From: Guillardia theta CCMP2712
Lineage: Eukaryota; Cryptophyceae; Pyrenomonadales; Geminigeraceae
Reading direction: 5' to 3'
NCBI RefSeq assembly: GCF_000315625.1
Contig: NW_005434673.1
Location: forward strand, 87,744 to 151,743
Length of the DNA stretch: 64,000 bases
Below, one piece after another: positions 44,840 through 55,985 of the stretch. Below the pieces are notes generated by a model that did not search any database, was not told the origin of the DNA, and saw nothing but the letters and a program-made list of their open reading frames with translations. The position numbers and the translations under genes are program-made. Within the stretch, counting starts at the first letter, position 1. The number at the start of each line of letters is the position of its first letter.

Positions 44840-46885
44840 TCAGCACGTGCTCAGCCCGAAGAATATCGAGGAGACGATCATAACAAGCATCAGAATGCAT
44901 CCTGAACCTGCAGGGCCTTATTAGCGAGGCGAAGTCGACAGATTGCTTACCACAGCACATCACTAACACCTTGGCTGCAACTTTGGCACCGTGATCTGCA
45001 CGGGAGCGTGTTCAGTCGTCTAGCAGGAGAAGCTGCATGTGATGTCGTACATTTCTTCAGCACGAAGGAGGAGAACGTAGAGAGGCCGAGCATCAGGTCT
45101 AGGCCATCGATGCACCTTCGTGCTGCGTGAGGGAGTACGAGCGCCTTGCAAGACTTCAAGACCTGTTGGGGAAGAAGAGAGTCTTGAAGTAAGTCCAGCA
45201 GCAGGCCAAGAGGAAGAAAGCCGTGATCTGGCCGAGCAAGCATCAACGTCATCGCCGCAAGTTTCTAGCAGAGCTGACCCAGACAAGAGCGGGGAACTTG
45301 TTGGAGTTGAAGAAGTAGGTGAAGTGTAAGGAAGCGAGAGATATCATCGTCTCCCATGCCACCCAGGGCATCCTGTACATGCTCAGCCGTTGGTACATGT
45401 AGTAGGATCCAGCCCCGACGAGAGCGAGGAGGACTAGAAACGTTGTGTCGACCCTGGTCACCGACGAACACTTCCTGGAGTGCCGCATGAAAGTCCGCTG
45501 GCGATTTCGCACCAACAGAATGATGGAGAGTAGGAGGGCTGCAGGAAGTTCACCATGACAGCAAACAAGCAATATCAGCAGACCCAGGGAGACTGAGGTG
45601 ATCACGACGGAGATTTCTCCATGGTATCTCGAGGGTGTGCAAACGTAAGGGATCAAGCATCGGAGGGAGTCCTGCACATTCCAAGGTTTCACAGACTGGA
45701 GGAAAGAAACATTCATATCTGCCTGTAGTGGTTGAAGATTCTCAATGATGGGATCAGCGTGCAGGGGAGGATCTTCGCCCTGCAGCGAGGATTCAGCAGC
45801 ACCGAGCACATGCCATGCGTTGCTGACCTGCGTGCTCCCAAAGTGGAGGGTGAGATAACCGATCAGCGGAGCTCGCTCAAAGCAGTTGGTCTCTGTTGAC
45901 GTGACGTAGCATCTGAACAGCAGCAGACCGATCACTCCAACGCATAGGGGTGGGACTTTGACATGCCGGCAGACGGTGGCGAACGCCTTGTAGCCGATCC
46001 ACCTCCTCGCGTACTCGTTGGCAGAGCTGGCAGACGAATAAACGAGCCTTGAGCCGGCGGGTTTGATCGCGACAGATCTTGACAAGCGTCAGACGGAAGC
46101 AGCACCCCTCCACTGACCTTGAGATCAACGGGTGGTGGTAGCGATCAGCTGGAAGAAACTGTGGAGCAGCATGGAAATTCAGAGGAGTGGAGTTTGGCCC
46201 CAAGGTCAATCCCTCACATCCATGATGATCGAGTACTCGGGCATGTCTCGCTGCCGCATCTTGAAACCTTGAGATCCACGACAGTCAGAGGCTGGAGAAG
46301 GGGGAGGGGGAGGGGAAGGGGGAACAGAAGGAGAAATAGCAGGAATTTACGATAGAGTCCAGGAATAGATCGCGAGTCTGAAGTCATGAAGATCTCATAA
46401 GGTGTTTGTCGGACAAGTTCGCCGAGCTGTTTCTCTAGCCCTCGGATTGACAGGTGGGGCGTGTACACAACGTAGATCGTGTACGTGTAAGTCCAACTGG
46501 GACGGTGCTGGTACGAAGCCCGAAGGGTCTCTCCCTTCAAAGTGTAGAGCAAACCAAACCGCTGGAAGAAGACGCTGTCAATGAAGAACAGCATGTCGTC
46601 AACGCTCGTCCTCGATGACTCGGATGGTCCTGATGACCACGAGCAGTTCAAGCTCTGAAACGACGTCATCAAGGCTGTCGGGTAATCCGCCTGAATGCGC
46701 TTGACCCCCTTTGAGGATGAGAACTCGTTCCAAAGCACAAGGATGGAGACAGCAAACACGATACGAATCAACCAGCGATACCTCGCCTTGTCCAACTCGC
46801 TAAAATTTCCTCTTCTAACTCCGTATCGCTCCGATCCTTCAGATTCCTCGAAATCCCCGGAAGGGGAAGCGTCGGGATGTACCAT
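44840..46885 (-). CDS. Polytopic membrane protein, unrecognised, multi-exon
   Basis: Exon 1 starts at ATG 46885 (MVHPDASPSGDFEESEGSER). It has a first span (LIRIVFAVSILVLW) followed by a long, probably luminal, region with Trp/Tyr-rich strands (SWTYTYTIYVVYTP). The next blocks, 46085-45249, contain spans such as LCVGVIGLLLFRCY, ISVVITSVSLGLLILLVCC, LPAALLLSIILLV and TTFLVLLALVGAGSYYMY. A last exon, reached across a consensus intron (GTAAGC...CTGCAG, about 44930), encodes AKVLVMCC joined to a hydrophobic helix and stops at 44840. Exons between 45.0 and 45.25 kb are uncertain. The layout of spans resembles no family I can name. Confidence 0.6.
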
Positions 46886-47809
46886 TTATGTCCCTTTGCT
46901 ACCCCTCGACACGGGATCCGAGCCTTTCAGCCAGCCAGCACGAGCGTGTGGACATTCATCTCTGCGCTCGTCATGAAGGGATCACCCAACTCAAACCTCC
47001 TCACGCCTTCCAGAAAGGACAGGTCAAAGTTCCATCACAATTATCAATGGATCCTCATCAGGTAGATCCACACTCGTCCGTGTTATCATCATCATCCTCG
47101 TCCTCCTTATCCTCGTCCTCCTTACCGCACTCGTCATCGTCGTCTTCCTCCTTGACCCCGTCCTCGTCCTTGTCCGCGCTTGTTGGCTCCTGCCATGCTC
47201 TCTCCGACAGCAGCTCCGACAGGGTCTGCGACAGGGTCTTCCTGTAGCATTGAAAGGTAAGAAGGGGTAGGTAGGGTACCACCTTTGGTGGCTGCTTGGT
47301 TGTTTTAGTGATTAAAGGGTGGGTGGTATTGCAAAGGTGTGGGTGAGGTACTTGTCTTTCTGTGGATGGGGGGTGGGGGTGGGGGTTATATTTGAATGAA
47401 CATGGCGGGAGAGGTGAGGCAGAGGAGGAGGGGAGGTTAGAGGAAGAAGAGGAGGGGACAGACTTTGCTTGAGAGATTGGAAGACAGGAGGGAGGAGGGA
47501 GGAGGGAGGAGGGAGGAGGGAGGAGAGTGAGGAGGAGAGGGCAGGGACCAGTGGGGAAAGGGCGAGGGAATGGGAGATCAGAGACAGCGAGGATAGTAAT
47601 CCAAACGTAGTTGGGCAGGAAGAGAGAAGTGGGAAGTCATGAGTAGCTCGATATCATTCCGTCTGAACTCATGGTTGTCTTCACCGAAAGACCGTCAGTG
47701 AGATTTGAGGTTACATGACCGTTCTCTCAACCAGGTGAAATTTGAATGCGTGCTGAGAGGACCTCGTCTGTAACATTCTCTTGGGCACAACAGTTCTTTT
47801 TGCATTTTG
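46886..47809. other. Intergenic region between divergent genes, low complexity
   Basis: No gene is supported. It holds a pyrimidine-rich TCCTCGTCC tract (about 47085-47170), a GGGTGG-rich stretch (47320-47390) and GAGGGAG repeats (47480-47530). It must contain the promoters of both flanking genes. Confidence 0.55.
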
Positions 47810-50371
47810 ATGGATACCATGGCAAGCATGAACTCGCCTGAAGAAATTCGCTCCAAGTGCGCGAGTGAAAATGAGAAGATTAAGATCGACATCTGTCAAG
47901 AAATAGTGTTTGAGGACGATAACAGCGACGATGAAAGGTTTCTCCTGATGGCAAAACCTCAGCAGAATGAGACAGTGATGATACCATCGGTGAAGGTAAC
48001 AGAGAGGGTTGACCAACACTTGGATGCAAGTCAGTCACTGTTTCGGCGTGGCAAGAGCTACATCAAGTTCTCTCCCAAGACGATGGAGGAGCAGGACGAG
48101 CTTGTAGATTACGACCTCGACTCGGATGATGAAGAGTTTGTCAGCCAGCACAAGGGAAGTTTGACCGAAGATGACATGGAAGCCGCAATGCACGCGCTTG
48201 AAATCTCTTCTTTCCGCTTCATGATGTCCAACGTGCGAGTTCCCGAGCCTTTGTCTCCCTCAGATGGCTATGCTCCGGACTTTCTCTTGGCAAACGATCA
48301 AGAGGCAGAGAACCTTGATCCGATGAGCCAACCGAGGAAGCTGGACAAGCCTATGAAAGAAGGCTCTCTAATCTCTAAGTGTAAAAAGAAACACAGCGGT
48401 GGAAGGCGTCGGAATCTGAAATGCCTGCAAAGTCCTCGCTCAGATGCTGATTCGAACCTAGAGCTTATCTCCACTAAGGTGAGCCCGAAGATTAAATGCA
48501 TTGCAAACTTGTGACAGGTGGTTCAGGAAAGCGACGATCCCTTTCAAGATGAATCCGACGCCAGGTGTGCGGTATGTCTGAACGATGGGGCCGAAGAGGG
48601 AAACATTCTTGTCTTTTGTGATGGTGAGTCAAATCTAACAGCTGGAACGCGAGGACTGAATTGTTTGTACCTAGGTTGTGGAATAGCTGTACATCAGGTT
48701 TGCTACGGGATCATGAAAGTGCCCGATGAAGACGAGTGCTGGTTCTGCTGCAAGTGCCGAGAACAGAAGGGGGCGCCGGGCGCTGCATGTGACTTGTGCA
48801 GCATGCCTGGCGGAGCCTTGAAGATGACTGACGACGGCCGCTTCGCTCACCTGTCCTGTGCTCTCTGGGTGCCTGAAACGTCGTTGGAGGATGGCTTTCT
48901 GCTGGAGCCTGTGATGGGCATGCGGGACATCAACAAGGCAAGGTGGAAGCTAAGGTGCAGCATCTGCAAGGAGAGGAGGGGAGCGTGCATCCAGTGCTCG
49001 AACCGTCGGTGTGCGGTTGCCTTCCACGTGACCTGTGCTCAGTACGCTCAGCTCTACATGTGGTGGGGGGAGAAACCCGGCAAGGACGAAGTCATCCGCA
49101 GTGTTTTCTGCCCAAAGCATCCCCCGTCTGACGTCCTCCCCAACTTCTCCTACTGCCCCGAGCTGAAGCCGTTTGCTCCCGAACTCCTCCAGGCGCTCTG
49201 CGGCTCCGAGGTGGACCCGCCCAAGTCCCTGACGAGGCTCTGGAAGAAGCCGGGCAAGGGAACCCCTTTCAAGTCCAGCGGCTCGGAGCATCCGGAGGAC
49301 CTTCTCTTTAGCGTCAGCCCGGTTTGCAACTTGCGGGAGGAGGACGACTTCGAGGTGCCTTACCAGCACAAGCTCAGCTGCAGCCCGGTGGCAAACAGGA
49401 AGGCAAACGGCCTGGGAGCCAATCACGCGAGGATCCAGGCGGAGGTTGTCAATGACAAGTTCTCGATGGTCTTTCCTGGGGTCTGCTGCGTCTGCCTCAA
49501 CGACCTCGACGACGCTGAGAACCCTCTGCTGGAGTGCTCGGGCTGCAAGCTGACGGTCCATCAGTTCTGCTGCGGTGAGGCGGTGAAGAAGAAATCAGCT
49601 TTCTCCTGCTCCAGATGCTCTTTGCTGGCTCCGTCGGAGACCCAGTCTGCCCGCTGTTACTTGTGCCCGGTGGAAGGAGGATTCCTCAAGAGAGCGGTGA
49701 CGGGCGAGTGGCTTCACTTGCAGTGCGCGTTGTGGATCGACGAGATCAGGTTCGACCAGCCGGAGAAGCTCGACGAGATTACTGGGGTTCAGGATGTGAG
49801 CAAGGACAGGCTGAAGCTCGTCTGCCAGATCTGCAAGCAGGAGGGACGGGGAGCATGCATCCAGTGCAAGAAGGGCGGCTGCTTCGCTGCCTTCCACGTC
49901 ACCTGCGCTCAGCTCGCCGGCTGTCACCTCGCGATCCTCCCGGACGAGGACGATGCTGACACGACCTTCCACTCCTTCTGCTGCCGCCACAGGCCCAAGT
50001 ACATCTGGAAGGGACGGTACGTCGACAGCCTCAAGTTCCTCCAAGTGAAGGACTTGCTCCCCCTCTCCATGTTGACCGCCGACGATGCCAACCTGACCCT
50101 CTCGGAGCTTCACAACAGAAGGATTGACAAGCTCCGGTCGCCCATCTTTGCGCACTGGAAGGCGAAGAGGGAGAGGAGAAACCATTTCCTCATGCCCCGT
50201 CACGTAGTGGCCCTCCAGGACTTGGTCGCCTTCCTACCGGGGGAGCTGCAGCTGCACAAGGACCCCTTCTACATGCCTCCTGCCCTGGTCCAGCCACGGA
50301 AGCGGAGGGGCCCCAGGCTGTCTTCGAGCGGGAAGAGGAAGCAGAGCAAGCTCAAGACGAAGATGCGATGA
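47810..50371 (+). CDS. Chromatin reader with EPL1-like motif and two tandem PHD/extended-PHD modules
   Basis: The start is ATG 47810. Introns remove 48480-48519 (GTGAGC...GACAG) and 48624-48674 (51 nt, stop-free). An N-terminal acidic stretch, VDYDLDSDDEEFVSQHKGSL, resembles the EPL1-like motif of BRPF/JADE/NTO1 histone-acetyltransferase scaffolds. A C4HC3 PHD finger follows (CAVCLND...FCDGCGIAVHQVCYG...CWFCCKC), then an extended PHD (CDLCSMPGGALK, HLSCALWVPE, CSICKERRGACIQC, AFHVTCAQ, FCPKH). The whole module repeats (CCVCLND...CKLTVHQFCCG; CYLCPVEGGFLK, HLQCALWIDE, CQICKQEGRGACIQC, AFHVTCAQ, FCCRH). The C-terminus is basic. No bromodomain or PWWP is present. In BRPF/JADE this module binds the histone H3 tail and DNA. 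Confidence 0.87.
48624..48674 (+). other. 51-nt stop-free intron in the PHD-finger gene
   Basis: GTGAGT...TACCTAG is 51 nt, in phase and without stops, so the frame reads straight through. Removing it turns the first PHD finger into the canonical FCDGCGIAVHQVCYG. Confidence 0.8.
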
Positions 50372-50542
50372 CAGCAAGGGCAGCCTCGTCTCACGCGGCC
50401 TCTCGCTCTCCTCCTCTGATATTCATCTAATTAAAATGAGTTTAACTAGCTCAGTCTACTACTACTACCCCTGCTGAGAATTCCTCCGTCCTCCCTCTTC
50501 GCTTCGCCCTCCACGCAAAAACTTCCTTCACCCCTCCTGCGA

Positions 50543-52215
50543 TCACTTCTTCGGTTTGAAGATGTTGTGTAGCACCTCCGCATTCTTCGCCTCATCCTGC
50601 CAGGAGTGTCAGCGGGAAACCAGCGGCAGTTGCTCAAGACCTCGGCCTTGCGCAGGGCAGCTTCTGCCTTGGCCCTCATCATGGTGCACTTGGAGCGATA
50701 CGTCATGGTCTTGAGCCGGTGGGAAACTGCTCTCCTCTCAAATTTCTCCCCCAGCTGCATGACAGCCTGAGCCGCCTTCGACGTTCGATCCGCCTCGGCC
50801 TTGCAGAGATAGAGTGAGCTGGGGCAGAGGGTTGTATGGGGAGGGAGCGAGGGCGACCAAGACACAGGGACGCAAGAAGGAGGGGGAGGGAGAGAGGCAA
50901 GGAGAAGGAGAAAGAGAGGGAGAGGGAGAGGGAGAGTGACAAGGGAGATGGAGGGAGAGAGGGAGAACGAGAAGGGAGAGTGAGAGTGGGAGTGGGAGTG
51001 AGAGTGGGAGTGGGATTGAGAGTGGGAGTGGGAGTGGGAGTGGGAGGAGGGAAAGGGGGGAGGGAGTGGGAGGGAGGGAGTGGGAGGGAGGGAGGGAGGG
51101 AGGGAGTGGGAGGGAGGGAGTGGGAGGGAGGGCTGATTTCACCCGTAGCTCATCCGCCTTGTTCTTATGCAGTGTGGCCTTCGAGAGGATGACGTGGGCC
51201 TGAGCGAGGATCTTCTTGGCCTTGTCCTCCTTCTCTGTAGCCTCGCGTCAGACCCTCTCACATCACAAGCACAAGGTCAAAGTAGCGCTCACTATCTCCC
51301 TCTGTCTTCTCCTTCTCCTTCTCCTTGCCGTGCGTAGTGGCATTGAGCTGACAAACAGCAGCAGGTCAGCAGAGGCGTCAGCGGAGGAGGATGAGTACCG
51401 CCTTCCCCTTGGAGAGCAACTTTGTGCCGGAGGTCATGAGATTTTGACCTGCTTCCTTGAGAGAAGATCCTTTCTTGTGAAGAGCTTCAAACCTGCCCGA
51501 AGCTCGTCAACCTCCTCTTTCCCCCTTCTATCCTCGTCACGTTTTCTGCTCGATGTTGGCGGCCCCGAGAAGCTCAGCTGCTCTCCCCTCCAGTGACGTC
51601 GCGGCTTCTTTCTGCGTTCTCGCGCGATTCTCCAGCCCATCGTCAGTATTCTGAAGAACTTCCGCTATCTTGCAAGTTCTTTTCGCTTTCGTGTCAAGGG
51701 ACAACCCTTCATGGCTCTCCTCATCTGAAAGACTAATCACCAACGAGACATGACAACAGTCCTCAAGTGACATGTGTATGTTGTAATGAGTGCATTTGTG
51801 AGGACCCACCTGCATTCGCCTCCTCCTTCTTCGCGCGTTTCATGAGCTGCCGCATCTGTCGTGAGATTCTGTCTTGGAACTGGCTGTCTTCCTTGTCTAA
51901 CATCTGCACATCCTGCGTTGACAAGACAACATCTGAGCCAGTGATCATGTCGGCATCGTTGAACGCCACAAGCGCAACTCCAAAGAGGAGCGCGACAAGC
52001 ACAGCCCCGCAGACTCGGAGGGCGGAGCTGTCGCCTCGCAGAAAGGAACGACATGCTCTCTGCGCTGGCCTTGACGAGTCGTCTGAAGTCTGAATAAGAG
52101 AGGCTTGAGATGAGCAAGAGGAGGAGGAAGGGGAGGAGGAGGAAGAGGGGGAGGAAGAGGGGGATGATGATGGGGAGGACGCTGAAACCCCAGCGACTTG
52201 CTCCTGCATGGTCAT
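50543..52215 (-). CDS. Single-span membrane-anchored coiled-coil protein, unrecognised
   Basis: Starts are possible at ATG 52215 or 52209. The first exon has a Ser-rich N-terminus, one hydrophobic span (VCGAVLVALLFGVALVAF) and a helix (DRISRQMRQLMKRAKKEE). Later short exons encode charged helices: around 51570-51700 VLQNTDDGLENRARTQKEAA, around 51140-51230 KEDKAKKILAQAHVILSKAT, around 50620-50810 KAAQAVMQLGEKFERRAVSH and KCTMMRAKAEAALRKAEVL, and a last exon NAEVLHNIFKPKK stopping at 50543-50545. The region 51230-51530 is poorly resolved. The heptad-like Ala/Lys/Glu pattern suggests a coiled coil facing the cytoplasm. Function unknown. Confidence 0.55.
50870..51130. repeat. Polypurine GA/GGGA tract in an intron
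   Basis: A tract of about 260 bp consists almost only of G and A on the plus strand (GAGAGGGAGAGG, then GAGTGGGAGTGG units). It lies between coding exons of the minus-strand coiled-coil gene, whose intron would thus be a long polypyrimidine run. Confidence 0.85.
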
Positions 52216-52318
52216 CAGGAATAGACACCCCACGTGACACCCCACGTGATGAGAGAATGAGGTCATGTGATAAGTCACATGTTATATCACGTGATGGACC
52301 TTGCAAATTCCAGGGGGG
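52216..52318. promoter_or_regulatory. Short bidirectional promoter with clustered E-boxes
   Basis: About 100 bp separates the divergent starts at 52215 and 52319. It holds three perfect CACGTG palindromes (52231-52236, 52243-52248, 52288-52293) and two CAYRTG-type variants (CATGTG 52264-52269, CACATG 52277-52282). CACGTG is the classical bHLH/bZIP E-box or G-box. Co-regulation of both genes is inferred, not shown. Confidence 0.6.
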
Positions 52319-54951
52319 ATGAGGCCCACGGGACGCACAAAAAGAAAGCATCGCATGGCGCTCCTGCAGCTGCTCCTGCTCATGCTGGGATCAGAAGCAG
52401 CGATGTCCTCCCTTTCCTCCTCCTCCTCCTCCTCCTCCTCCTTGTCCTTGTCCTCCTCTCCCACATCTCATCCCTACTCTCCTTCTTTTTGTAATTTGGC
52501 CTTTGCATTGCCATCGGGTCGATCCCTGCTCCCTGCTCCTTGTGCAGCTGGCAGGTCTGGTTCAACAACATTCATGCCAGCTGCTCGATTCCTCACGCGG
52601 CATCAACATGTCTTGAGACCATGCATCTGCCGAACAAGGAGAGGATCGTTGATTCTCCCCGCCATGTCGGCAGCTCGTGGCGACGCGAACTTGGCAGAAG
52701 CAGCCAAGGCGCTAACAACGTCAAGGTACATTGATGCTCATAATCTGCTTGAAGAAGCAAGGTTCGAGTATCTCAAGGCCGGAGTGACAGACAGGGACGA
52801 GCTCATCAAAGCCATCAGAAAGAGAATAGACGATGCTCTCAACGTCATGTGCTCTTCCAGTGACGCCAAACCAGCACAGCCGTCAGCATCTCAAGCTGCG
52901 CCACAGGCCGGGCCTCCCGGCATGGAGTTGAGTCAGAGATTGAGATTAGCGAAGCAAGAGGGCGACGATCTGATTAACCAGGCATCAAAGGCTCTCGGCA
53001 ATCGCGAGTTCCTCAAAGCAAGGTCCCTTGCAGAGAAGGCCAGGGCATCCTTTCAAGCAGCTGGGTCGAGTGTTGCCCGCGAGAGGGAGAATATCGTTGG
53101 GAATCTGCTGTCGTATATTCAAGTGGAGGAGGAGAGAGTCGAAGCAAATCGAAGGAGAAAGCTGAAGCAGCAGAAGCAAGAAGAAGAGGTGTGATGATAT
53201 TCTTGAAATGACCGGACCGGTTCCACTGATGCCTTGACGCCCTTTCTCAAGGTCAAGCAAATGGCGAAGAGGGTTGAGGATGCCCTGGACTCATCACTGG
53301 CATTTCCCACAGATGGCGAGCAAGCCAAGACGGAGGAGCCAACGATTGAAAGTTCCCCAAAGCCAGACCTTTGCATCTTGGTGGACAACGGTTCCTCGAG
53401 GTGACGTTTGCAGTGAAAGTCACGTGGAGACTGAGAAGACTACAACTGAAACAGGGCTTCCTCCACGAAGCTGTTGCGCTCGATCGCAGAGAGATTGTCA
53501 AAGAGAACAGGTTGGTAGACAGATGTATTTCTTCATTTCTGATAACATTTCTAACTACATGTACAGGTGTTGATGTCACTGCGGTGTCTCTTGCACATGC
53601 AGATAAAACACCAGCTGAGGTATGAAGATGATATTCACTCCTCGACTTCCTTGCCTTTGTGTCTTTCATGATTATGCGGCACATAGGAACTTGATGGGAC
53701 TCCTGCCAGAGTTTTTTCGACGTTCTTGCGGGAGGAAGTTCGGTAAGTGTGCTTGACCATTTATGGTTTTAGTTCAAGTATGACAAGGTATTCAGAGACC
53801 GAGACATCAAGACTATTCTTGTGTTGCCGTTGTTTCTTGGGCCGAGCAAGGTAGAGTCCAAGATAGCAGCGGTGTACGTTTGCCCCCCCTGACGCGTCAA
53901 AAGGCCGTCACGAAGCGAATACCCGATATCCTCCAAGGGGTCAACGACGGTATTGCATGGCACTGGCAGAATCTTTTGTCCCGACTGATCGTTCCCCAAG
54001 AGATCAGCGAAATCAAGTGGTTCGTTGCGCCCCCTCTATGTCAAGACAACAGATTGGTAAGTCTTGAGCTCAACCCACGTCGGTTTTTACTGACGAGGCA
54101 AAAAGGTCTCCCTCATGGAAACTGAAGTGCGTCGAACAATCGAGGAGAACTCGCTGGATAAGGAAAATCCCTACATCATACGCCCAAGTCTGACGTGCTT
54201 CACAGCCTCACGTGATCGTTGTCGATCACGGATCCCCCTCGCCAGAAGTCGTCGCTGTCAGAGATTCTCTGGCTGATCGTCTTCGGTGCCACACTCTCTC
54301 TCCCTGCTGCTCCCTCCTCACCAAACTTACCAGAACTAGCATGATCACTGACGATTGTGTGTCCCAAGTTCACGCTGCGAGCATGGAAAGGTGACCGGAG
54401 CTCTACAAATCTTCCGATTCTCACGCCATTGCAGGAGACCGGGACCCGAGTATGCATTTTGCGATCCTCTCTTGATCGATTGTATCCCTCAGGTGTAAGC
54501 TCCTCTTCTCCCTCGTCCCGTCACCCCCTTGCTCTCTGCTCCTTTTCCTCCCTCGTCTCCGTCTCGCCATCTTCTGTTTCTTCCTCTCCCTTACAACTTC
54601 AAACTCTTCACCCTGCTCCTGTCTCGTCTCTGTGTGAGCTCCGCATGCAGGTCGGCGGTGGGGACGGCGACATCGTGCTTTCCATGGCGTTCTTGCTGCC
54701 AGGCACACACGCAGGAGAAGGAGGAGACATCGACGAGATCTGCGAGAAGGCACTGATGGAGAGCGGGAGCAGGTGATCACTTCTCGAGCCAACTCACCAT
54801 GATCAGTCACCCGTGCTCTGATATCAACGTTGGTAGGAGGAGAGTTTTCAAGACACGTCTGATGGGCGAGAGTGAGCTTCTCCTTGACATCTTGCATCGG
54901 CAGTATGAGATGGGCCTTCCCAAGCTCTTCCCTCTGAGAAATAAGTTGTGA
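52319..54951 (+). CDS. Two-domain CbiX/SirB-type chelatase-like protein with probable plastid-targeting presequence
   Basis: CbiX/SirB proteins insert metal into sirohydrochlorin (sirohaem or cobalamin branch). ATG 52319 or 52355 starts a signal-like hydrophobic core (MALLQLLLLMLG). Then comes a Ser-rich stretch and FALPSGRS with basic residues, as expected for a bipartite presequence into a secondary red plastid. Two helical-hairpin repeats follow (52680-53170). Spliced exons then encode the first half-domain (CILVDNGSSR, VDVTAVSLAHADKTPAE, ILVLPLFLGPSK, IPDILQGV) and the second (VIVVDHGSPSPEVVAVRDSL, SMERRPGPEYAFCDPLL, DIVLSMAFLLPGTHAGEGGD, DEICEKA), ending RQYEMGLPKLFPLRNKL at 54951. DNGS in the first half and DHGSP plus H-A-G-x-G-G-D in the second match the two-domain bacterial and algal subfamily as I remember it, so only the second half keeps the metal-binding His set. 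Confidence 0.8.
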
Positions 54952-55985
54952 ATGAAGTTCTCTCTACCCCTCGCCCTCTCTATCTCAGAATTACATCCAG
55001 GGCACTCCATTACAACCCATACCAGGCGTGGGATGGCAGTCCCGGTCGTGCAGAGCCTCTGCTCTCTTTACGTGATCCCTTGCAAAATATTCCTTCTCTC
55101 TACTCTCCGCTTCTCACTGCTTCGCTCTCGTCTTTCACTCAACCTCCTCCCTCCTCCCTCCTCCTCCTCCCTCCTCCTCCTCCCCCCTCCCCCTTCCTCC
55201 TCCTCCTCCCTCCTCCTCCTCCCTCCTCGCTCGATGCTGCGAGTGGGGGGAACAAGGAAAGTTCTCTTGCGAGCTCGACGACGCGGGATGGCTGACCAGC
55301 AGCGTGCAAGGGAGTTGTCGACTGACGAGAGGAGGAAGAGCTCCATTGCCAATGCACCTCATCTACCATCTCTACCCCCTTGAACACTAATACAGTACCC
55401 CACCGTCATAACCCCTCCTTGTACTCACCCCCGTTGGACATGAGGAATGGACCCCTGTGTCCATCACCTACCCATCATAAACATGAAATCACTCTCAATA
55501 ACCCCCACCCCCTGATAAATACAAGTACCCCCCAAATTTGATCAGAGGATACCAATCCGACAACTTTTTCCTATTGATATGTTGGTAAAAGACCGGTACA
55601 TTTCACACATTATGTGACCCACCCATCTTTCTCTGGCTCCACCCCCGAAAAAGTACCCCACCCTGTTTCCAAAAACTTGTTGGAGATCGCTATGCGGCCA
55701 AGATGGGAAAGAAAGAGACTCTTTACTCAAAGAAAGGATGATGTGATGTGATGTGATGTGATATGATGTGATATGATGTGATATATGATATGAAGTTGGT
55801 AATGAAAGCTGCAGAATATGTCGCGAACTATGCAGATCTTCGAGACGATAGGTCACGATGGGAGGTGCACAATAGAATTATTTGCTTTCAACATGTTGCA
55901 CTTGCTCTCACAAGCACTTGGTTGGGTATGTGACTCTGCATCTTGACGCAGCACACCATGACCACTCGTCGAGTTCTGCTTCTCG
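54952..55985. other. Intergenic low-complexity region
   Basis: The region includes a CTCCTCC polypyrimidine tract (about 55137-55232), C-rich sequence with TACCCC words (55390-55670) and a pentameric ATGTG/ATATG tandem (about 55738-55790). Open frames exist on both strands over 55.2-55.39 kb because of composition. I support no gene. Confidence 0.55.

Noticed and set aside
49595-50203. Minus-strand frame of about 200 codons opposite the PHD-finger gene.
   Set aside because: The plus strand encodes unmistakable zinc fingers there, so the antisense frame is a shadow.
53350-53410. DNGS instead of DHGS in the first CbiX half as a sign of a broken enzyme.
   Set aside because: As I recall, two-domain bacterial and algal members of this family also have DNGS in the first half, so this is a subfamily trait and not a lesion.
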